A stretch of DNA of 32,676 nt from Sedimentisphaerales bacterium (GCA_016936075.1 JAFGPS010000143.1:1-32676), one strand, 5' to 3'. Positions 7,836-15,446 are shown, counted from the stretch's first letter. The notes: a model not told the origin generated them from the letters alone. Numbers and translations are program-made.

Positions 7836-8143
7836 TGATTGATTTGGAAGAAAAATATTTAAGCGAAATAAAATGGATTCTGGCGAAATTTGTGCCAGAT
7901 TGCGAAGTCCGTGTTTTCGGCTCACGCATCGAAGGCAAAGCAAAAAAATTTTCCGACCTCGACCTTGCGCTGGTTGGAAAAGAAAAATTAGACTGGCGAA
8001 AAATCGAGTCACTTAAAGACATTTTCTCCGCAACTGATATTCCTATCATCATAGATGCCATTGACTTCAACTCAATAACGGAAGAGTTTAAAAAGATTAT
8101 CGAAAACAACTACCAAGTGATACAAGAAAAAAATAGAAATTGA
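7835..8143 (+). CDS. MNT-type minimal nucleotidyltransferase (HI0073-like)
   Basis: 102 residues. The polymerase-beta-type nucleotidyltransferase signature is complete: Gly29-Ser30-Arg31, then Ser40-Asp41-Leu-Asp43, with a third carboxylate at Asp74 in IPIIIDAID. This is the MNT half of HEPN/MNT modules. In characterised modules the MNT enzyme can silence the HEPN RNase by adding AMP groups to it. Here the HEPN partner upstream is reduced to a short remnant, so this MNT may be an orphan or may act on another HEPN protein, such as the one at 372-851 (speculation). Its stop overlaps the start of the zeta-like gene by one base (TGATG), so the two are translationally coupled. Confidence 0.85.
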   Translation: MIDLEEKYLSEIKWILAKFVPDCEVRVFGSRIEGKAKKFSDLDLALVGKEKLDWRKIESLKDIFSATDIPIIIDAIDFNSITEEFKKIIENNYQVIQEKNRN

Positions 8144-8730
8144 TGAAAAAGAAACACAACCCAAACTGTTTTATTATTGCAGGTCCGAATGGCGCAGGAA
8201 AGACGACATTCGCTTTAAGATATTTACCGCAAATAGCAAAATGCAGAAATTTCGTGAACGCGGATTTTCTTGCGTACGGCTTATCACCTTTTGATTCTTT
8301 ATCTGCTCAATACAAAGCAGGTGAACTCTTCCTTCGAGAAATTCATGCAAATATAGAAAGGCGAGTCGATTTTGCTTTTGAAACAACTTTAGCCGGACGC
8401 AGCCAAATCAATCTTCTAAAAAAACTCAGAGAAGATAACTGGCAAATTATTCTGTTTTTCCTGTGGATACCAAATGCTATTTTTTCCAGGAATCGTATTC
8501 GTGAGCGAGTAAGACAGGGAGGACATGATATTACGGACGATACAATTATTCGCCGCTATCCACGTGTTATACGTAATTTCATAAAGATTTATATGCCGTT
8601 ATGTGATAAAATAATTTGTTATGATAATTCAGGCCTTAAGCCTGTTCCTGTTTTTGAACAGGAAAATAAGACTTGTCATATTTTTATCCAGGATTTATAT
8701 GAAAAAATTACGAGACAGACAGATGAATAA
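8143..8730 (+). CDS. Zeta-toxin-like P-loop kinase
   Basis: 195 residues from the ATG that overlaps the preceding TGA. It has the zeta/UNAG-kinase layout: Walker A GPNGAGKT at residues 14-21, FVNADFLA with the expected catalytic Asp41, FAFETTLAG at 78-85, and the arginine-rich lid RIRERVRQGGHDI at 118-130. Zeta toxins phosphorylate UDP-N-acetylglucosamine and so block wall synthesis. Chromosomal relatives like this one are often annotated simply as AAA or zeta-family ATPases, and their substrate may differ. A small gene overlaps its 3' end and is the likely antitoxin. The setting beside an MNT gene, inside a repeat-flanked cassette, fits a toxin-antitoxin locus. Confidence 0.85.
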   Translation: MKKKHNPNCFIIAGPNGAGKTTFALRYLPQIAKCRNFVNADFLAYGLSPFDSLSAQYKAGELFLREIHANIERRVDFAFETTLAGRSQINLLKKLREDNWQIILFFLWIPNAIFSRNRIRERVRQGGHDITDDTIIRRYPRVIRNFIKIYMPLCDKIICYDNSGLKPVPVFEQENKTCHIFIQDLYEKITRQTDE

Positions 8731-8899
8731 AAAACAACCAAGTAAAATGGCAAAAGACGGCTTGAAATGTCTTAGAAAAGCTGTACGTGAAGAAGTAGAA
8801 AAAAAGGCTTTACTTAACCAGTATGTCATTATAAGCCGCAACGGCAAAACCTGCCGAGTTTTAGCTAAAGAAGCGTTGAAGATAACAAAAGACAGATGA
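8699..8899 (+). CDS. Small basic protein, putative antitoxin of the zeta-like kinase
   Basis: 66 residues if started at the ATG at 8699 (AGGAT five bases upstream), or 58 residues from the ATG at 8723. The frame extends further upstream, but those residues lie wholly inside the kinase gene and are hydrophobic, unlike the rest. The protein has a helical, lysine-rich first half (KDGLKCLRKAVREEVEKKA) and then a short beta pair around YVIISRNGKTCRVLAKEAL. Small proteins of this design, a helix followed by a 'V-x-x-x-x-G-K' strand turn, commonly follow zeta-like ATPases in planctomycetes and related phyla, from what I recall of such loci. Neutralising activity is inferred from position only. Confidence 0.6.
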   Translation: MKKLRDRQMNKKQPSKMAKDGLKCLRKAVREEVEKKALLNQYVIISRNGKTCRVLAKEALKITKDR

Positions 8900-9043
8900 A
8901 CTTTTATAAGCATTAATTGATGTTATCAGCTTCGACGCTATATCAAACGAGTCCAAATAACTACGAGATTCTTTAAAAAATGAATACAGGAAATTTAAGG
9001 CATTATAAATGGCATGATGTTGCAGATAATATAGACTCCTCTT

Positions 9044-9852
9044 TCAAACTCTACGCTCAAATTCTATTTTAAGACCATATTTCTTTGGATCAAGTTTGGC
9101 TTGAAATATTTCTATGTCACTACCATATTCAGCACATGCATGGATTATACGTTGCTTAGATGGAGAATCAATTTGAACACCAAAAATTATTCCACCGATA
9201 ATCCCTTTTGGGATAGGCTTTAAACCTGGCCCGTCATCATATCGAACTACTCGCCATTCCGTCTCGTAATGGTATGGTGTAGCTTTCGTTAGAAAAGCTT
9301 TTTTAACGATTCCTACCCAATCATCTTTTATAAAGTTGATCAGCGGACAGTATCAACATACTCAATTTGTAAGGCACTGGCAATAAAATTAATGTGAGAA
9401 GCATCTCTTATGTCTTGTACTCGAAACTTTATACAAACACCTTTATGTTCGTTTGCATAATGCATCCACATGATGGGATTATCACAATTCTGAGTAAGAC
9501 ATAAGATACCGGTATTAGCTGCACGTCGAGAATGCCATTCTATCTGTTGTTTCTGCCATTTTTCTATTTCTTTTGGGGTCCGAGGAATATCCTGTTCTGC
9601 TTGTTTAATTGCTTCAGAATAAGACATTCCTTTTCTTTCCAAGAATTTTGCCTTTCGCTTCACTATTTCTTCTCGGTTATCAATGATATCGTAAACACAC
9701 CGACAATCAAAGGGATCATTAAAATTCAATGGAGACGAGAACCACAAATGATTGTTACGGAGCATATCCTCGAACTGCTCGATTTTATTCCCTGATATGT
9801 CCTTGAATTTATATAGAACTTTCGGATTGTCAATAGTCATGAAATTATCCAT
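9044..9852 (-). pseudogene. DUF2971 family gene broken by a frameshift
   Basis: The upstream part, 9852 down to 9340, encodes 170 residues with DUF2971 hallmarks: LYKFKDISGNKIEQF, LWFSSPLNFNDPFDC, CLTQNCDNPIMWMHYANEHKG. It runs into a TGA at 9340-9342 after EYVDTVR. A second minus-strand frame opens at the same place and continues to a stop at 9044-9046. It encodes LINFIKDDW, the family block HYETEWRVVRYDDGPGLKPIP, and an IIFGVQI...IEIFQAKLDPKKYGLKIEF tail. Joined, the two halves give a normal full-length protein, so one base has been lost near 9343-9350. This is either a real inactivating mutation or a sequencing error. The role of DUF2971 is unknown; it is common in defence and mobile contexts. 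Confidence 0.85.
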
Positions 9853-9899
9853 ATATTATATTTTAACCAAGCTAAATACTATTACAATAGAAAAACCTC

Positions 9900-9929
9900 T
9901 CGACAATTCGGCTATCTTCACTGTACAAT
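9900..9929 (+). promoter_or_regulatory. Candidate promoter for the mutL-btuFCD operon
   Basis: TCGACA (9900-9905) and TACAAT (9924-9929) are 18 bases apart. The -10 ends only nine bases before the ATG at 9939, so the transcript would begin within a few bases of the start codon and be nearly leaderless. The -10 lies inside the duplicated segment, but the -35 does not. Confidence 0.35.
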
Positions 9930-9969
9930 GAGATGCCTATGGGACAGATACAGTTACTTGACCAGAATA
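9922..9969 (+). repeat. Right copy of the mutL start region (direct repeat)
   Basis: Partner of 7700-7747, 44 of 48 bases identical. This copy leads into the complete mutL gene. The differences include the first of the two potential start codons (ATG here, AAA in the left copy), whereas the second ATG is kept in both. That supports 9939 as the true start. Confidence 0.8.
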
Positions 9970-11732
9970 TGATAAATATGATAGCCGCAGGCGAGGTTAT
10001 TGAACGACCCGCCAGTGTGGTTAAAGAATTAATGGAAAACAGCATCGATTCCGGTGCAACAAAAATTGTCGTAACAATCGAAGACGGCGGACGAAAACTC
10101 ATCTCCATCACAGATAATGGCTGCGGCATGGATGCGGATGACCTCACAAAAGCATTCGAGCCACACGCAACCAGTAAAATCAAAACAAGTAAGGATTTGC
10201 TCGCGATTTCCACTTTCGGTTTTCGCGGCGAAGCACTCGCGAGTATCGGTTCGATAGCTCAGGTCAAAGCCGTAAGCAGAATTCAAAACTCAAACTCAGC
10301 CAACTGCATTGAGATTGATTGCGGCGACAAAAAAAATATCAGCCCATGCAGCGGCGATTACGGAACCACGATTCAGGTAAGAGATATTTTTTATAAATTG
10401 CCCGCTCGAAGAAAGTTCCTTCGAACAGCCAATACGGAAATGGGACACATTACAGAGCATTTCATTCATATTGCTTTAGCAAACGTGAACCTTGATTTGA
10501 CTCTTATACACAATAACAGGGAAATATATCGGCTGCTCGATACAGACGGCCTGCGCAGGCGAATAGGAATTCTTTTTCCATCGCAATCGGGAAATATTTC
10601 AGATGACTTGATAGAAACACAAAGCAATGAAAAAGGTCTTGAGGTTTATGCTCTTATGGGCAGGCCTGAAATTTCGAGAACGAGCAATAAGTTTCAATAC
10701 ATATTTCTCAACGGCCGCTATATTCACGATAAATTTATTTCTCACGCTATAAAAGAGGCCTACCGCGGCCTTTTGGAACCTAACAGATTCGGGGTTGTTT
10801 TCCTGTTTATAAAGATGCCGCACGAAGATTATGATGTAAATGTGCATCCGACAAAGAACGAAGTGCGTTTCTATAATTCCAATCTTGTGCATTCACAAAT
10901 ACTCGGAGCGTTAAGAGAAAAACTTTTGGGAGAAGACTTTCACGCTCCCGCGCAATTGCCATCAACAGGCCAGCAAAATATTTCAACATACGCAAGACCA
11001 GGACAGAATCCGAAAATCGCCGATGCAATGGCAGATTTTTTCAAGAGGCACCGCCCTTCTTCGAACCAGCCGCAGTTTTCATTCAAACGCAGTACGCCTG
11101 CAACAAATTACAATAAGCAGCCTGAAGAATTTAGTGTGCCCGCCCCGCATTTAGTACAGCCTGAGAAAAAATTCCTGCAGGTACACGATAGTTTCATCGT
11201 TGCGGAAACAGAAAATGGTTTTGTACTCATCGACCAGCACGCTTTGCACGAACGAATTATGTATGAGTCATTATGCAAACGTGTGCGAGAAAACAAACTT
11301 CAATCACAAAGACTTTTAATGCCTGAAAGTTTTGAAGTCACTGAGTCGCAGACTGAAATATTAGACAAAAATTCGGAACTGATTGAAAAACTCGGAATTG
11401 AGATTGTTCCGTTCGCGCCAAAAACGATGGCGATTCAGGCGTTTCCAACTATCCTTGCAAAAGTCGAGCCTCTTGATTTTATACAGGACCTGATAGAAAT
11501 ATTGGAAAATAAACAGGCTAATATTGATTCCGACAGACTACTTGAAGAAATCCTTGATATGGCCGCGTGTAAAGCCGCGATTAAAGCAGGACAGAAATTA
11601 ACACCAGGCGAAATAGAACAACTTCTTGCCGATAAGGAAATCGTTGATTGTTCGAGCCGCTGCCCGCACGGAAGACCAACAACTATTGAATTTTCAATAA
11701 GCGAACTGGAAAAGCAATTCAAGAGAACATAA
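9939..11732 (+). CDS. mutL: DNA mismatch repair protein MutL (endonuclease type)
   Basis: 597 residues from the ATG at 9939; an ATG two codons earlier (9933) is possible. The start MGQIQLLDQ is the usual MutL amino terminus. The GHKL ATPase motifs are present: the Asn of VKELMENSID, DNGCGM, and FGFRGEALASI. After a variable linker the C-terminal domain carries the metal-dependent nicking motif DQHALHERIMYE (DQHA-x2-E-x4-E, from about residue 432), the ACKAAIKAG block, and CPHGRP near the end. It therefore nicks DNA itself, as expected where MutH is absent. It works with MutS, which is not in this window. Its stop overlaps the btuF start (TAATG), so the importer genes are co-transcribed with it. 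Confidence 0.97.
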   Translation: MGQIQLLDQNMINMIAAGEVIERPASVVKELMENSIDSGATKIVVTIEDGGRKLISITDNGCGMDADDLTKAFEPHATSKIKTSKDLLAISTFGFRGEALASIGSIAQVKAVSRIQNSNSANCIEIDCGDKKNISPCSGDYGTTIQVRDIFYKLPARRKFLRTANTEMGHITEHFIHIALANVNLDLTLIHNNREIYRLLDTDGLRRRIGILFPSQSGNISDDLIETQSNEKGLEVYALMGRPEISRTSNKFQYIFLNGRYIHDKFISHAIKEAYRGLLEPNRFGVVFLFIKMPHEDYDVNVHPTKNEVRFYNSNLVHSQILGALREKLLGEDFHAPAQLPSTGQQNISTYARPGQNPKIADAMADFFKRHRPSSNQPQFSFKRSTPATNYNKQPEEFSVPAPHLVQPEKKFLQVHDSFIVAETENGFVLIDQHALHERIMYESLCKRVRENKLQSQRLLMPESFEVTESQTEILDKNSELIEKLGIEIVPFAPKTMAIQAFPTILAKVEPLDFIQDLIEILENKQANIDSDRLLEEILDMAACKAAIKAGQKLTPGEIEQLLADKEIVDCSSRCPHGRPTTIEFSISELEKQFKRT

Positions 11733-12622
11733 TGAAAAAACTTTGGCTTCCATTATTACTCTCGATTCTTATTTGTGCCGTAATCATTATATTTGCTTCA
11801 CAAAGGCACAACGAAGAAGAAATTCCTGCTTCGGATAAAATCCCTGAAAGGATAGTGTCACTCGCCCCGAACATAACAGAAATTCTTTTTGAACTCGGGC
11901 TCGGTGATAAAATTATCGCGGTGGACAACGATAGTGACTATCCCCCTCAAGTCGATAAAATCGATAAAGTCGGGACATTCTGGCAGCCCAGTACGGAATC
12001 TATAATTGCGATGAAACCAGATTTGGTAATTACATTATGGTTCGCACAGCAAAAGTCTGTAGCCGAGACTCTTGAAAACCTTGGTTATAAAGTTCTTGTT
12101 TTAAGAATGGAAAAATTCGACGAACTTCCCGAAGCAATTCAGAAAATTGGCGATGTAACGGGAGTTTCCCAAAAAGCCGAACAACTAATCAGTGACATCG
12201 AAAACAAAATAAATGAGCTAAAAATAAAATTCCAACAAAACAAAAATACAAAAGTATTATGGGTGATTCAGGAAGAACCTTTACGAGTAGCCGGAAGGAA
12301 TACTTTCCTTAACGAATTGGTCGAAGCCGCTGGCGGAGAAAATGCGATAGGCCAGACTTTGCAGCAATATCCATCAATCTCATCTGAAGAGATTCTTTCG
12401 TGCGGCGCTGAAATTATAATACAATCGGCTATGAGCAAGGATAATATCGAATCCCAGCAAAAAAACGCGGAGCGTTTCTGGAGTAAGTATCCCAATCTTC
12501 CCGCTGTAAAAAATGGCAGAATCTATGTATTATATTCTGATACTATTTTGAGGCTCGGACCCAGATTACCAGAAGGTATCGAGATAATTGCAAATTGTTT
12601 ATATGAAGATGACTCTAAATAA
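11732..12622 (+). CDS. btuF: BtuF-like periplasmic cobalamin-binding protein
   Basis: 296 residues. A hydrophobic N-terminal segment (residues 4-23) exports or anchors the protein. There is no convincing lipobox, since the Cys at the end of this segment is preceded by Ile. The mature part is a helical-backbone binding protein of the BtuF/FepB class: RIVSLAPNITEILFELGLGDKIIAVD, the SDYPP...DKVGTFWQPSTESIIAMKPDLVI block, and a C-terminal lobe ending RLGPRLPEGIEIIA. The SDYP-to-VGTFW region is characteristic of cobalamin binders rather than siderophore binders. It delivers substrate to the permease and ATPase encoded downstream. Heme or a siderophore remain less likely alternatives. Confidence 0.85.
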   Translation: MKKLWLPLLLSILICAVIIIFASQRHNEEEIPASDKIPERIVSLAPNITEILFELGLGDKIIAVDNDSDYPPQVDKIDKVGTFWQPSTESIIAMKPDLVITLWFAQQKSVAETLENLGYKVLVLRMEKFDELPEAIQKIGDVTGVSQKAEQLISDIENKINELKIKFQQNKNTKVLWVIQEEPLRVAGRNTFLNELVEAAGGENAIGQTLQQYPSISSEEILSCGAEIIIQSAMSKDNIESQQKNAERFWSKYPNLPAVKNGRIYVLYSDTILRLGPRLPEGIEIIANCLYEDDSK

Positions 12623-12639
12623 CTTATTTAATGATATGG

Positions 12640-12723
12640 GTGGCATCCTCAAACGCAGTTTGGGGATGGTTTATCAGTATTTGCCATTCCCATCCTGATA
12701 AATAATCAGGATGAGTCTGCCAC
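12640..12723 (+). ncRNA. Structured intergenic element (three-way junction) between btuF and btuC
   Basis: Three exact or near-exact stems nest in 84 bases. GTGGCA (12640-12645) pairs with TGCCAC (12718-12723) and closes the element. TCCTCAAA (12646-12653) pairs with TTTGGGGA (12659-12666) with one G-U. CATCCTGA (12691-12698) pairs with TCAGGATG (12706-12713). The closing strand TGGCA can alternatively pair with TGCCA at 12682-12686. There is no T-run, so it is not a terminator. It may be a dispersed structured repeat, an RNA processing or stability element, or an uncharacterised regulator. It lacks the conserved core of known cobalamin riboswitches. Confidence 0.55.
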
Positions 12724-12755
12724 ACAGTTAATAAATAATTTAATAACAGACTAAA

Positions 12756-13790
12756 ATGCCTAAGACTCTTACAAAAAAACGAATGATAATAAATATTATT
12801 ATCAGCCTTATAGTTTTACTAATTGTAACGAGTCTCTGCGCAACAACAGGAACACAAAAAATTTCTCTGCGAAATGCATTAAGCGGCCCCGGAGCTGAAC
12901 CGGGTGACAATATTGATTACGAAATTTTTATCATCAGGCTCACACGAGTATTACTTGCGGTTATTGTCGGAGCGGCTCTTGCATGTTCGGGAGTGGTGTT
13001 GCAGGCTATTTTGAAAAATCCGTTAGCTGATCCTTATATTCTCGGCATATCAAGCGGCGCAGGTCTTGGGGCGGTAATAGCCATGTTAGTTCCGGGAATT
13101 ACATTGGGCTTTTTAGGTGGACTTCCAATAGCAACGTTCGCATTTACCGGCGCGATTATAACTGTAAGCCTTGTATGGTTTATAGGTTATTTTTCAGGCA
13201 GGTCACAGGTCACTTCCCTTCTCCTTGCTGGCGTTGTTATAAATGCTTTTTTTTCTGCGATAATTATGTTACTTACATTAATTATAAAAACCGAACAGCT
13301 TCGCTCGACAATGTACTGGCTTATGGGTAACATACCCGAAAAACAAAATACTCTTCTGCTTTTTTCATGCGGCAGTTTCGTCATTATTGGAATTATCGTA
13401 TTATGGCGAATTTCAAATAGCCTGAATATTATCACTCTCGGCGAATACGAATCGAAGGGACTTGGAATCGACACGGAAAAAACCAAGCTTATCGCATTTT
13501 CTTTCGCTGCGTTTATAACAGCGGTAGCGGTAAGTATTAGTGGCCTTATCGGATTTGTCGGCCTGATTGTTCCTCACGCAATAAGATTAATATTTGGTCC
13601 CGACCATAGGCAGTTAATACCTCTTAGCGCAATATATGGCGGAATTTTTCTGGCAATAGCCGATACTATCGCCAGAACCGCTTTCGGACAGGAACAGTTG
13701 CCGGTAGGTGTTATAACAGCCGTAACAGGCGGACCGTTCTTCTTAATACTTCTCGCACGATATACACGGAAAGTAAGCTGGATGAAATGA
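12756..13790 (+). CDS. btuC: BtuC-like cobalamin ABC transporter permease (FecCD family)
   Basis: 344 residues with about ten membrane segments, normal for the FecCD/BtuC family. Family motifs include RLTRVLLAVIVGAALACSGVVLQ, KNPLADPYILGISSGAG in the third helix region, and GLIGFVGLIVPHAIRLIFGPDHR, the cytoplasmic coupling loop that contacts the ATPase. Two copies would form the channel in the inner membrane. The start has only a weak ribosome binding site. It lies 133 bases after btuF, behind a structured element, while its stop overlaps the btuD start by four bases (ATGA), so C and D are tightly coupled. Specificity for cobalamin is inferred from btuF. Confidence 0.88.
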   Translation: MPKTLTKKRMIINIIISLIVLLIVTSLCATTGTQKISLRNALSGPGAEPGDNIDYEIFIIRLTRVLLAVIVGAALACSGVVLQAILKNPLADPYILGISSGAGLGAVIAMLVPGITLGFLGGLPIATFAFTGAIITVSLVWFIGYFSGRSQVTSLLLAGVVINAFFSAIIMLLTLIIKTEQLRSTMYWLMGNIPEKQNTLLLFSCGSFVIIGIIVLWRISNSLNIITLGEYESKGLGIDTEKTKLIAFSFAAFITAVAVSISGLIGFVGLIVPHAIRLIFGPDHRQLIPLSAIYGGIFLAIADTIARTAFGQEQLPVGVITAVTGGPFFLILLARYTRKVSWMK

Positions 13791-14578
13791 ACATTATTGA
13801 AGTTGAAAATCTCGGTTTTGATTTCGCACAAAAGACAATCCTGAATAGTTTGTCTTTCAATATTAAGAAAGGTACGTTCCTGGGCATCATAGGACCGAAC
13901 GGCGCAGGAAAAACAACACTTCTTAATTTGCTTTGCGGCTTACTGAAACCCAAAACAGGCTCGATTAAAATCGATTCCAAATTGGTTAAATCCTATCAAA
14001 TAAAAGAACTTGCCCGAAAAATCGCGGTTGTAAGACAGGAATTCGTCCCTGTGTTCGATTTTTCGGTAACTGAAATAGTCACAATGGCACGAAACCCTTA
14101 CTTAGGTTCATTCGCTTTCCCATCCGAAAGTGACAAGAAAATAATAACCCACGCTCTTGAACTTACGGATACAGCCCAATTCGCAGACAGGCTGCTCGGA
14201 AGCCTTAGCGGCGGCGAACGCCAACGTGTTTTTATCGCGAAAGCTATTGCGCAAGATACACCAATTCTGCTTCTTGATGAACCAACAAGCTTTTTAGATA
14301 TGAAACACCAGGTTGGTATATATGACCTGCTGAAGGATGTTCAAATCAGTCAAAACAAAACTATCGCCGCTGTCACACACGATATAAATCTCGCCGTTCA
14401 GTATTGTGATGAAATACTGATTCTTTCATCCGATAATAACTATATCTATGGCCAGCCAAACGAAGTTTTAACCCAGGAACGAATCTCAAATGTATTTGGA
14501 ATTCAAGTCATGAATGGTAAAATTTCAGATAAAGTTTTTTTTATACCACTTGGAAAATACTCAAAAAAAGACAAATAA
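13787..14578 (+). CDS. btuD: BtuD-like ABC transporter ATPase
   Basis: 263 residues, one ABC ATPase domain. Walker A GPNGAGKTT near residue 36, a Q-loop glutamine in VVRQEFVPVF, the signature LSGGERQRV, Walker B ILLLDEPTSFLD and the switch histidine in VTHDINLA are all present, so it should be active. The gene closes the mutL-btuF-btuC-btuD run, overlapping btuC by four bases. A C-terminal extension after the switch region (GQPNEVLTQERISNVFGI) is usual for the FecE/BtuD branch. It powers vitamin B12 import through the BtuC homodimer. No clear terminator follows. Confidence 0.88.
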   Translation: MNIIEVENLGFDFAQKTILNSLSFNIKKGTFLGIIGPNGAGKTTLLNLLCGLLKPKTGSIKIDSKLVKSYQIKELARKIAVVRQEFVPVFDFSVTEIVTMARNPYLGSFAFPSESDKKIITHALELTDTAQFADRLLGSLSGGERQRVFIAKAIAQDTPILLLDEPTSFLDMKHQVGIYDLLKDVQISQNKTIAAVTHDINLAVQYCDEILILSSDNNYIYGQPNEVLTQERISNVFGIQVMNGKISDKVFFIPLGKYSKKDK

Positions 14579-14708
14579 ACCTATACCATTGAAAAAATAT
14601 GTAATCACAACTATATATAATACAAGAACTTAAGAAAAACACTTTCTCCACCCCCCAATCTTACCTATTTTATATTTATTGAACTTCTTTTTTACAACCA
14701 GATAAAAC

Positions 14709-14737
14709 TGTACAAATCGGTAAAAAAATGCTACAAT
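14709..14737 (+). promoter_or_regulatory. Candidate promoter for the dksA-like gene
   Basis: TGTACA (14709-14714) and TACAAT (14732-14737) are exactly 17 bases apart, matching the consensus at four and five of six positions. The start codon is about 50 bases downstream. Confidence 0.4.
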
Positions 14738-14788
14738 TGTTTTTCTATATTAAAAGTATAGTTTAAGCTATGAAAGGCTAAGAGAGAA

Positions 14789-15241
14789 TTGGTACAAAAA
14801 CGCCAAAAACCTACAAGAGAAAAAGTTAGTTCGACGAGAACTAAAGTGAAACGTCTTTCTGCATCAGAATTAAGACACTTCCAAAAGATATTGCTGGAAA
14901 AAAGAGCAGAGATATTTAAAAACGTATTTCAAATTGAAGATGAAGCACTAAAAAGGTCTCACTCTACTGGTGATTTATCATCCATGCCTATCCACATGGC
15001 AGACCTTGGAAGCGATAATTATGAACAGGATTTTGCCCTGGGACTAATGGACGGCGAGAGAAAACTCCTTCATGAAATAGATGAAGCGCTTGGTCGAATC
15101 GAGAAAAAAAACTACGGAATTTGCCTTGGTACAGGTTTACCAATTTTAAAAGCTCGTCTTGAAGCACAGCCCTGGGCTAAATACTCTGTCGAATTTGCAA
15201 GAAAACTGGAAAAGGGACTCGTTCTCGAGCCACAAGAATAA
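14789..15241 (+). CDS. DksA/TraR-like regulator lacking zinc cysteines
   Basis: 150 residues from a TTG start; AGAGAG precedes it, and the only nearby ATG (14770) closes after three codons. After a basic, disordered N-terminus the protein has the long DksA coiled coil and the C-terminal block GICLGTGLPILKARLEAQPW. In classical DksA this block has four zinc cysteines (C-x2-C-x17-C-x2-C); here the positions read Cys, Thr, Ser and Phe, so only one remains. The coil tip, D-x-x-D-x-A in E. coli DksA, aligns with HMADLG, keeping one acidic residue. It probably still enters the RNA polymerase secondary channel without needing zinc. yacG follows eight bases downstream. Confidence 0.85.
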   Translation: MVQKRQKPTREKVSSTRTKVKRLSASELRHFQKILLEKRAEIFKNVFQIEDEALKRSHSTGDLSSMPIHMADLGSDNYEQDFALGLMDGERKLLHEIDEALGRIEKKNYGICLGTGLPILKARLEAQPWAKYSVEFARKLEKGLVLEPQE

Positions 15242-15248
15242 AAAACAT

Positions 15249-15446
15249 ATGGAACATACCTGTCCTATTTGTCATAAAATTATTAATTCTACTGGCCAGG
15301 AAAAAGGTGAAAAAAACAATTTTTACCCGTTCTGCTCTGAAAGATGTAAACTTCTTGATTTAGGCTCATGGCTTGACGCAAACTATAAAGTCCTTTCGGC
15401 GCAAAAATCTATCGAAAGTGACCAGGATTTTGACCTGCCGGAATAA
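15249..15446 (+). CDS. yacG: YacG-like zinc-finger DNA gyrase inhibitor
   Basis: 65 residues, the usual size for YacG. The zinc ligands are all there: C-P-I-C near the start and C-S-E-R-C at about residues 28-32, followed by the KLLDLGSWLDANYKV helix that defines the family. In E. coli YacG binds GyrB and inhibits gyrase; a role here is inferred by homology. I chose the ATG at 15249 because the family starts directly before the first zinc knuckle. A longer frame from 15159 would overlap the dksA-like gene by 83 bases. It is co-transcribed with that gene (eight-base gap). Confidence 0.88.
   Translation: MEHTCPICHKIINSTGQEKGEKNNFYPFCSERCKLLDLGSWLDANYKVLSAQKSIESDQDFDLPE

Noticed and set aside
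8641..8662. Terminator between the zeta-like kinase and its partner
   Set aside because: CCTGTTC/GAACAGG pair well, but the T-run is inside the loop and the hairpin is within the kinase coding region.
8621..8698. Upstream extension of the small putative antitoxin
   Set aside because: These codons lie within the zeta-like kinase gene, encode a hydrophobic stretch unlike the rest and lack a ribosome site.
7700..9969. Transposon or integrase-borne element
   Set aside because: No transposase, integrase or terminal inverted repeats were found; only the mutL-derived direct repeats bracket the block, so it is reported as a cassette of unknown mobility.
12640..12755. Cobalamin riboswitch before btuC
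   Set aside because: The sequence CAGGATGAGTCTGCC recalls the B12 box, but the conserved core of the class (GGGAA, GCCACTG and the long stem set of about 200 bases) is missing, the element is only 84 bases long, and it lies within the operon rather than before it.
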